Positions 56,201 through 64,000 of a stretch of DNA of 64,000 nt are shown here, piece by piece. The DNA is from Marthasterias glacialis (taxonomy: Eukaryota; Echinodermata; Asteroidea; Forcipulatida; Asteriidae). A model generated the notes under the pieces. That model was given only the letters and a program-made list of their open reading frames with translations. It did not search any database and was not told the DNA's origin. The stretch covers positions 5,826,320 through 5,890,319 of the forward strand of contig OU452219.1 in NCBI GenBank assembly GCA_911728455.2, given 5' to 3'. Position 1 is the first letter of the stretch; every line of letters starts with the position of its first letter. A program made the position numbers and the translations under genes.

Positions 56201-57204
56201 ACCAAAAACTTTGCTGGATCCACGAGGTTAAAATTTCGTCCACCCTGTCTTTAGGTCAATCACCCACCCTGCAAGCCCAAAGCCATTATAAATCACTGTC
56301 GGGGTGAATTGGAGTGCCAGCCAAGACTTAGACTTGTGTTATTTAAGATCCACGTGCCGCACAAGCTGTTTTCACAAATTGCATACCGACCTGTGCCAAG
56401 GGAATTCTTGGCACAGGGGTCAATCAATTACTGCACTGAGACAGGTGGCTGCTGTCTTTCAACACCCCTTACTCCGCAGTGGTTAGGGTCTGGCCAATAG
56501 AGTCTACAGGCTTGTGGGGTATACCAGGGGTGAGGATTACATGGAATCTTGAAAAAAACTATGACCATATTTTGTAACATTGGACTATTTTTTAACCATC
56601 TCGCAGATGCCAGAGTTTATGTAAATCTGTGAACATTTATGTTTTTCTTCCTGGCAATGTTGAACTGGGGCTTTAAAGGGAAAGTACTTCATTTTTAAAA
56701 AGTTTTTTTTTAAGGAGTAAATTCATTCTCATCCTCTAGCTTTCGATAAACACACCATCCAAACAACATGTGGAAATTTCATCAAATTATGTGATCACGT
56801 TTTGAAAAAAAACCAAGAAAGTTTTAGATCTATTGTCAGGATTTTGGGGCACGTTCAGATCGGGCGCACTTCGATGAGGCAGTCGAAATAAGCAACAGTA
56901 ATTGGGGGTTTGGAAATAATATCTCCTCGAATTTGACAGGACTTCAACGGGAAGGTTTTTCTAGAGGAATAACTCTGCTTTGAACTTTTTTAGTAAGGTC
57001 AGTGCACCTTCAGGTTGAAACTAATCACATTGTCGATAATTACCAATCCTTTGTTTTCACTAAGACCTTAGTCAATTCAGTAGTACACTAATTACATCCA
57101 TACATTCTGTAAAATAATTTGCTATTGCTATAGAAATAAACATTTAATATTAATTTTACAACTTTAACTTAAGTTACCCTAGAAAAGACTGCGAATGTCT
57201 CAAC
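56201..57204. other. Non-coding stretch
   Basis: Contains a perfect 9-bp hairpin (tgtgccaag/cttggcaca at 56391-56414). The segment at 56715-56830 resembles 5548-5660. No gene. Confidence 0.4.
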
Positions 57205-57458
57205 CATAGAGTTATATATAAGAACTAGAGGGAGCACTCACGATGCCACGCACGGAACTCCACTGACTCACCGTGGGCGAAAATCCCTATGGGTCACTTG
57301 CTTACGAATGTCCACTTAGAAAATGGCTATTGTGTGAACGGATGAGTGACCGGTGTAAATGAATGGTCCGCGCCATTTTCTCAATGGACAAAAATGCTCC
57401 TTGTCGGGCCGTCTGGCATGGTTTGTGCGCCCTCTAGTTCTTATTATATAACTCTATG
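57205..57458. mobile_element. MITE with 28-bp inverted ends, family J
   Basis: Left CATAGAGTTATATATAAGAA with 'ctagaggg'; the right end is its inverse with one indel. 254 bp, non-coding. Confidence 0.8.
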
Positions 57459-58662
57459 GTCTCAACCCAGAATCCATTATAAACAAATTTTAAATTATTT
57501 CAACAAACAGAAATAGTTCTTTAAAAAGTATGTCATCGTTTCTAGTGGACAATGTGAAACAGTCGTTGAATGAGACTCTATAAAAATTCTAAAGAGGCAT
57601 CACCAAATATTAGCCGATTGATAGTAAAAAATGGATTTATATAGAAGCCACCCCAACCCCAAGGATAAGGTGGTGGTTGAATGTTTTCTGTTGAGCGTTT
57701 TAACAAACAGACCACCTTACCGTGTTAGTTCGAAGGGTGGCCCTGTTATAAGTATTAACTATGCAGGTTCTCCAAATTGTTTGAATACCTCAAATGTTAT
57801 ACGAGGGACACGTAGCCAGAAACACTTTTGTTACGTCACTTTACTTTTGGATATTGAATTCCAATGAAATACCAAGTAGCGTAAAGTTGTAAGTACAGTG
57901 GCTAAATAGGTGATTAGCACTGGGTGCCAGGTGTACCTTCTGTCTACACCTAGTAGTATATATTAAATTAGGGAAATTCCAGGAGTACGGCAGAGTACCA
58001 ATTGACACGGTGGGGAGTAGACGATGCCCGAAGTTCTTTCATGGTGTGGCCGGACGCCAGGACGACAGACCAGCAGTGAGGACCGCTATCTTCCCGACTA
58101 CCACCGTGTCAACTAAATAATCTCCCGTACTACCTGAGCCATGTTTCCTAAGCCAAACCAGGGGTTCGTCGCCCCGGTACTCTCGACCTCCCGTAAGTAG
58201 AAAGAACTGTCATTGTTTCTACTGAAACATTTCATTTTGCTTTTCGGCAAATTTACTTATTCTTTTCTGCCTTTCAAAGAAAATTATAGTTTTGTTGATT
58301 AAAGCGAGTTTATTTTTGTACATCTTTTTAACTTGCAAGGTTTATGGCATGAGGCACTGCCTGACAAGGACACTGGCATTACGTTCACCACGCTCATCGT
58401 TGTCAGTAATTGTTACTGTATAGTATTGTTATTTTCATTATGAAAATCACATCGCAAGTTATGTTTGTCTTTCCTGTTTTTCGCTGATTTGTAAATAAAT
58501 CGCTTTGCAGTTCTTTAATCTTGCATTTATCATTAAACTTAATTTATTCATTCTTCATAACACGTGTATTCTGGACAGGCTGTAAATCAGTTGTTGTTGT
58601 TGTATGTCATAAGGCTTGCCTTGCCCTGTGACTATGAACCGTTATACTTTACACGCTGAAAG
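57459..58662. other. Non-coding stretch with an inverted repeat and an isolated ATG/donor
   Basis: TTGACACGGTGG (58002-58013) and CCACCGTGTCAA (58101-58112) are perfect inverted 12-mers. An ATG at 58141 opens 17 codons ending at a gtaagt donor (58193), but no partner exon is found. A 57620-57750 segment echoes MITE D. Confidence 0.4.
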
Positions 58663-59002
58663 CTGAAGTGTTTATTAAATCCAACACTTATAAGTACATG
58701 TGTGCGGACAGTGACAACACTTTGAAATGGTTGAATCCAACATTGTATAATGTTAAAGCCAGCATTTCAAAATGTCAACTCCAACACCAAAGAGTTGAAT
58801 CCAACAGTTTAAGTGTTAATTCAACATTTTCAATTGTTTTCATCGAATTTGTTGAATCAGCACTTTAAATGTTGAATTAACAATTTAAAGACTAGATTAA
58901 AGTTTTTCCATGCTGGATTTAACATTTTAGAACGTTGGATTCAACCCTTTGAAAGTGTTGTCACTGTCCGCACACGTGTAAGTGTCAGATTCAACACTTC
59001 AG
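58663..59002. mobile_element. Palindromic element built from TTGAATC/ATTCAAC motifs
   Basis: The ends ctgaagtgtt and aacacttcag enclose about 340 bp. Long inner arms ('gtgtgcggacagtgacaaca' and its inverse) pair nearly perfectly. The middle has at least eight 'gttgaatc', 'attcaac' or 'ttaaatcc' units in both orientations. Confidence 0.8.
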
Positions 59003-59047
59003 TTTTTATCGGGTACATTTCACAATTCCATTTGTGACAGGCCCCGT

Positions 59048-61930
59048 CAGTTGAAGGTATTGCGGTCTGTTTTAAAAGGATTTTGCACGGCGGTCATTAC
59101 GTAAGCGTCCAACAGAAAGCATCCTACCAGGGATTTGGAGTCTTCATGATCGGTGTATAACTCGTAGGACATGGTTTTGGTGTGTCCCCCTCCCCACGTA
59201 CCGATTATGACCGTAAAACAGCTTCCGATCCCCAAGAATAGACTACCATTTAAAATATCAGTTGATGCCACTCAGTTATGGTTGGTACAACAGTTTACCA
59301 GATGACATTGTTTCATAAATTGCAGTGTATCGATGCCGTGCCAGACTAAAACAACACTGAGGGCGCTATTTTGATAGCTATTGTCAACACCAATCTGTAT
59401 TGGTCACAACTCGGTCTCGTATTCACCGTGTTCGATACGCCCCCACCCACCCCATTCGCCCCGTCCGGGAGATACACTGTAAGTTCTTCCGGGCTTTGGG
59501 TATCGACTAATAAGCAGAGAGTTTTGTGGATGTTAATCTGGGTACTCTGCTTCCCACTATTGTGTTTTCTAATTTCAGACTTGGAGATAAAGAAACTAAT
59601 GGGGAAAATTATATTTTCGTCAAGAACTATAATACAGACCCTTAGACAACTGCTAAACTATATGTGTTCCCCCACCCCATCGGATACATAAACAATGGTG
59701 AAATCAGTCTTAACGGAATACCATTCTGTTTATGTAAAATAGGCCGCAATGGTCTATGATTTATGGTTTGGATAATGTGATTTATCACAATTTTTATTAT
59801 CCATAAGCGAGTGATGAGCACAAAACGATCATGTACCCGTGCCTAGTTTATGTGCAACGCGTGCGCCGGTCAAAGGTGATCTTTCGTGGCACGAATTTGT
59901 TTGTCGCGCGTTGACGAGCAGGCGTCTTTAAATAAAACTTCAATTTACCTTTACACAGTTTAATGACGGATGATTCTTTGGGGCCTAGGGTTCAAACCAC
60001 AGTTTAGTGTTTTAAGAGGAAAACTCATGGGAATATCTACTCCTAAGTAAAAAAGCAAATAACAATTGACAGCTCTTCCATTAGTGCACTGTAAGCCATT
60101 AGTTTTACTTATTTACTTGTCATGCTTGTGGTCAAGAACACAACTGACCACATAAACAATTTCCCATTAAACAGGTGGCATGGTCAAGTCAAGAAACTGA
60201 CCCCATATACAATTTCCCATCAATTTCCAAGTAAACCAATTAACCCAAACAACCACTCTTTCCGGACCTCCCCAAATTTCATTAGTAAAAGTCCATCGCC
60301 ACTATAGACAATTGTTTTATGATTCATTAATACTTTATACATGTAGGTTTCACAATGTTTGTTCTAACAATCCTGTAGTTTTAGTCAGTCTCCCTCTTTG
60401 CTCTCCTCTGAGTAACACCCTTGAATCACCTTCTTTGTAAAGCCAGAAAATAAATAGCTTCAAGCCCAAAGAAGCCTCCAGGTGTCTTTCCCTCAAGTCT
60501 CATTAATATAATTATATGCCTCGTCCACATATATTCCTGTGTAACAGTACTTCACAATCCATCATCCACACAAAACACCCATTTGTCATTATTGACACTT
60601 ACGCCTCAAAACAAGTCACAAGAGGGCCTTGGTTTCAGACGGCACTGCACCGGCCCAGTATACTGGCTATTTCAAAATTATTGTCTGCGCTTCAACAATA
60701 TGAACATGCAGTTTGACGGACACCTAAAAAGAAAACAACATGACAAACACAGATACAGTTATTGAGCAAGTGTTGTTTTAGGCCAGCCTTGGATTCTCCT
60801 GTGAAATAATTGTTCAACCTCCATTATTTATATACCATGAATCATAAAGAAGATAGGATACTCTAGAACGTCCTGTATTGTTAAAATTCACTGTTGTGTG
60901 ACAGTAAAAGATATTATTATTCGTACTGTATTGTACTTACCCAATCAGTCCCACCATAACAAATACTCCACTGATTGCCCCATTCCCCCGTGGGAACGCA
61001 CGGAACACTTGAGAAAAAGAGAAAGCGCCGTTTGATTGAGCTTGAGCTGTTGCTTGATGGGCAAATCGTACAAAGAGATCAACTACGTCTTGACTTTTGT
61101 GTTTATCTCGAACTTTTATATTATTACGTGGGAATTGTCATTATGACTTGAACGTACCAAGAGAGCAATGATTCCGAAATATACAACATACTTGCTCTTG
61201 CTGTGCGGGTGGAGTTCGTTTCTTGGTGTTGGCTGTCAACAACCCACCGTGTCCACCGAGTTCCTTACACCAGAAGCCGATCGTAAGGAGGGCAGGGAGG
61301 TTCGGATGAGATGCACGGCTGCAAACCTTGGGTCAAATCACGTTGTGGAATGGAAGAAGAAAACTGAGACTCTGAGTTGGGGTGCAATTGTTTATCCGAT
61401 TAATGGTCAACGCTACAGCTTCGATAGTCGATGGCCGGAGAATACGGTCAATGTTATAGAGTTATCAATCAACGACTTGGAGAGGAAAGACGCCGACGAT
61501 TTTATATGTAATGTTAATCTTGTTATACAAACCGGAGGCACCCAAGTTATAGCTACTGACAATCTGACATTATCAGTGTTGTTTTTCCCTATCGAGTCCT
61601 TCCCTATATGCTCCCCTGCTGGACCCATTACCGTACATCCTGAAACAATATTAAAAATGAACTGTTCATCAGAGATTGCCAATCCTGAAGTCAACATTGA
61701 TATTATAACTGACGCAACTAGAGCATTTACTTGGTCATCCTCGACCGTTGATGACACTGTGCTACGATCATTAGATTTTATTGGAGGGCTTTCTGAAGAC
61801 GGTCTTCAATTCACGTGCACAATCACATCGCCTATGTATTTTCAAGGAATGAGTAGGTCATGTACCATCGGACCGATCCACGTAGTGACCCTTACAATAC
61901 CCACGACTAGACCCACAACACTGAAAACGA
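59048..61930. repeat. Segmental duplication, copy 2
   Basis: Collinear with 52245-55007. It lacks MITE B and the C-tract block, and has extra sequence at about 59740-59940 and 60070-60540. Homology ends in the receptor stalk codons at about 61920-61930. Confidence 0.9.
60762..61167 (+). promoter_or_regulatory. Putative promoter/5' region of Ig receptor copy 2
   Basis: Closely matches 53871-54250, with the same 'tttatatacc' and 'cccaatcagt' sites and a short 'aagaagatagg' insertion near 60846. Confidence 0.4.
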
Positions 61931-62865
61931 TACAAGCAACACCCAATCCACCCATATCGACATCGACAGCCCCGGCTACCGTGACGGCACCGACGGCCGC
62001 GTCCGGACTCACTACATCAATCCTTGTAGGATCACTCGCTGGTGGCATAGCCGTACTTCTTCTCATACTGGTCATCTACGCTATGTGTCTTTGCAACAAA
62101 AAGCAAAAGCCTCACACCACCGAGAACAAAACACAGCCTGCAAATACCGAGACAGCGTCAAAAGAACCCAGGCATCGAGCTGGCACTCTCAATGAAAACA
62201 CAGATTTACGAGCTCAACCTATTCCTGAAGAACCTGCAGTTTATCAAAACGTGCGAAGTAACTCCAACTTCGAGTGCAGATTTCCGGACCCCGTAGTTCG
62301 TAACTCCAACACAACGGACTCAGCTGGAGTAGTCGATAGATCTTCTTTCTACGCTAAACCAAATAAGGTAAGGAAAAACACACTGGATATGACAGAAAAG
62401 CGACGTCGTCATGACCAGGCTACTGGCGTTTCGACGGAACAGAGTTTCATGAATCCTGTATTTGATTCCGGGTACCTGGAGGGTGGCTTTTCATCCCAAA
62501 CATCGACCGTCGATGTCATACCGAAAACACAGACACCAAGGAGAGCTTCCAGACCCACAGAAGACCGGGTAGATTCAGGTGGATATAGCACGCCAGGAGT
62601 TAGGAGAGACCACCCGAACGGAGGTCGCCATGATAGGTATGCAACACTACATATGAACAACGGGACAAATCGGAAATCCAGCTCGCCTGGCTGTGTGGAT
62701 ATGGCTGACTCGCACTCAACACCCCGGGAGCAAAACGACGATAGGCGGAGATCAAGTACCGCGGTTGCATATGCAGAGGTGAATCTGTTATCTGGGGTTG
62801 AAAATGGACGCAGTTTGGCGCCAACTGACTCGCCAGACTACGCAGTTTTAAATGAATCGTCATAA
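61168..62865 (+). CDS. Ig-superfamily type I membrane receptor, copy 2, long tyrosine-motif tail
   Basis: 565 residues, one exon. Signal peptide 1-22 (MIPKYTTYLLLLCGWSSFLG). Ig1, about 25-138: V-type with C49, W62 and C114 in a DADDFIC context. Ig2, about 142-240: C166 and C217, plus an extra C148 and C232. Thr/Pro/Ala-rich stalk 241-282. Transmembrane segment about 283-306 (SILVGSLAGGIAVLLLILVI) with no charged residue. Cytoplasmic tail 307-565 has tyrosine motifs Y359QNV, Y395AKP, Y436LEG, Y473STP, Y491ATL, Y535AEV and Y558AVL. VAYAEV (533-538) fits the ITIM consensus (I/V/L/S)xYxx(L/V/I); YQNV fits a Grb2-type YxN site. By analogy with vertebrate ITIM receptors it could recruit SH2 phosphatases; that is inference. 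The ligand is unknown. ATG 61168 is the first in frame and gives a proper signal peptide. Confidence 0.88.
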   Translation: MIPKYTTYLLLLCGWSSFLGVGCQQPTVSTEFLTPEADRKEGREVRMRCTAANLGSNHVVEWKKKTETLSWGAIVYPINGQRYSFDSRWPENTVNVIELSINDLERKDADDFICNVNLVIQTGGTQVIATDNLTLSVLFFPIESFPICSPAGPITVHPETILKMNCSSEIANPEVNIDIITDATRAFTWSSSTVDDTVLRSLDFIGGLSEDGLQFTCTITSPMYFQGMSRSCTIGPIHVVTLTIPTTRPTTLKTIQATPNPPISTSTAPATVTAPTAASGLTTSILVGSLAGGIAVLLLILVIYAMCLCNKKQKPHTTENKTQPANTETASKEPRHRAGTLNENTDLRAQPIPEEPAVYQNVRSNSNFECRFPDPVVRNSNTTDSAGVVDRSSFYAKPNKVRKNTLDMTEKRRRHDQATGVSTEQSFMNPVFDSGYLEGGFSSQTSTVDVIPKTQTPRRASRPTEDRVDSGGYSTPGVRRDHPNGGRHDRYATLHMNNGTNRKSSSPGCVDMADSHSTPREQNDDRRRSSTAVAYAEVNLLSGVENGRSLAPTDSPDYAVLNESS

Positions 62866-63049
62866 CATTAACAAGAGCAAGTAACGGTGTCAATTATAAA
62901 GACAAGACATGATTGCGAAGTAAATCATTCAGATCGTAGAAGTCTACATCAGAAGTGGAATGTATCCACGCAAATTTTTCTTTTCAAAAGTAGAATGCAA
63001 CTCCTTAAAGTTGCTTGGTCCGATTTTCGCTGAAAAACATGTTTTCAAA
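62866..63049. other. 3' UTR of Ig receptor copy 2
   Basis: Non-coding, presumably 3' UTR. Continues into a dispersed repeat. Confidence 0.4.
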
Positions 63050-63410
63050 GGATTTTTCTCTGTGAAGGAATTTGGACGGATGATACTGTTTCAAAAGGAA
63101 AAAACATACAAAAACTTTCTCATAACTATACAACAGACATTACACAAAATACTCGTGACTTGCAAAATTGTTTGTAAGTGGCTAATTAATGGACATTAGA
63201 TAATGTCGAAATCCTGACAATAATTCATTTTTAGTTTTTAATTAACTATCGGTGTCACTTTTCATTGGCGGATTTTTTTCATGCAATAACCTTAAAATGA
63301 AAGCTTGTAACTTTCTCGAACCTATAAAAACAGCTATTTCAAAATTAGATGTAAATTTTGGAGTCAAATCGGCCAAAAATCGGATCTAGAATCTTTAAGA
63401 TATCTTACAT
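63050..63410. repeat. Dispersed repeat shared with 27700-28000
   Basis: 'acggatgatactgtttcaaaa', 'aaaacatacaaaa', 'gtaactttctcgaacctataa' and 'ggccaaaaatcggatct' recur in the same order as in WDPCP intron 23. Confidence 0.6.
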
Positions 63411-63420
63411 CACTTTTACA

Positions 63421-63426
63421 AATAAA
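63421..63426 (+). terminator. Candidate polyadenylation signal of Ig receptor copy 2
   Basis: AATAAA about 556 nt past the stop codon, at the end of a dispersed repeat. Confidence 0.3.
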
Positions 63427-63931
63427 CTGTTAGCGATGGAACCCTACAAGACAAGAAATGTTTCTATCTGAAGCGGTTTTTGCCCTTTTCTTTTCTTTTT
63501 TGGGTGAATTCATGGGCAAATGATAAAATACATTATTCATGCTATGTAACGCATTAAAAAGTTTTAAAAAAAACTCGCACACGCCGTTTTTAAAAATGTG
63601 AACACCGTAAAAAAAATAATAATAATGACACCGGGCTGGTCTAGCGTTTGTTAAAACGCTTTTGAAAACGTATGGTTCTCAGCAAATAAAGGCTGCAGTA
63701 AAACATACCAAAGCTAAATGGTCAGAAATGTGCATTGTCGCTGTAGCATTTTGATGCATAGGTCTGCGTCACGAAAGCAGGCCACCAAGCGATATTAAAA
63801 TGGATAACTAATTGTGATAATTCATACAAATAGTAAATGTTTTATTAATATAAAACCATATAATAAGCCCCAAAAGTAATGTGAAAATTTTCCTCTTCAT
63901 AAGGACCTTTAACATGTTATATAGAAAAACA
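63427..63931. other. Non-coding stretch
   Basis: AT-rich; no gene and no repeat with clear ends. Confidence 0.4.
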
Positions 63932-64000
63932 CTTTGAAGGGACACGCTGCCTTCGGATTAGGCGCTATTGGGCGGATTGGGCGATAAAAAGCTTTTTATT
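63932..64000 (+). mobile_element. MITE family D, copy 3, cut by the window edge
   Basis: Starts 'tttgaagggacacgctgcct', 'tcggattaggcgct' and 'gggcgataaaaagc', matching the left end of 38989-39362. Confidence 0.65.

Noticed and set aside
61413-61757. Minus-strand open frame of 114 codons (and its counterpart 54495-54827)
   Set aside because: A mirror of the Ig receptor coding sequence; its conservation between copies follows from the duplication.

Overview
The window looks like nuclear DNA from a marine invertebrate deuterostome, most likely an echinoderm and probably a sea star. Reasons: a 25-exon orthologue of a vertebrate ciliary gene with conserved exon phases; GT-AG introns that are AT-rich and full of short interspersed elements; many copies of a tRNA-Ser-like SINE of a kind I associate with starfish; and lineage-specific single-exon immune-type receptor genes. 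The clade is an inference from sequence style. No species-specific marker was found.

Region 1 (1-30516) holds two conserved housekeeping-type genes arranged head to head. The minus-strand gene is the 5' part of CCDC97 (exon 1 at 1773-1821, exon 2 at 1-618, running off the left edge). About 1.3 kb away on the plus strand starts a complete WDPCP (Fritz) gene: 25 coding exons from 3139 to 30516, encoding 764 residues, with all intron phases compatible. Its introns carry SINEs, inverted-repeat (MITE-like) elements, tandem arrays and a LINE 3' end.

Region 2 (30517-41606) has no convincing gene. It holds SINEs, several terminal-inverted-repeat elements, and a decayed non-LTR retrotransposon reverse transcriptase at about 34975-36080.

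Region 3 (41607-51541) has two intronless minus-strand genes: a secreted C-type lectin with a C-terminal apple/PAN-like domain (41607-42383), and a class A GPCR (48609-49649). The GPCR lies between two same-orientation copies of a roughly 1.2 kb terminal-inverted-repeat element with subterminal GAAATTGAATG arrays. A second LINE remnant and a 28-bp minisatellite lie between the two genes.

Region 4 (52245-62865) is the most notable part. A tandem segmental duplication of about 2.8 kb carries a promoter region and the ectodomain of an intronless two-Ig-domain type I membrane receptor. The copies share the ectodomain, but homology stops inside the Thr-rich stalk, so the transmembrane segments and tails are unrelated. 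Copy 2 (61168-62865) has a 259-residue tail with seven tyrosine motifs, including one matching the ITIM consensus. Copy 1 (54251-55290) has a 48-residue tail and a 1-nt frameshift in its signal peptide. This resembles the paired-receptor architecture of vertebrate innate immunity. The cytoplasmic function is inferred, not shown. The right edge (63932-64000) enters another copy of a dispersed inverted-repeat element.
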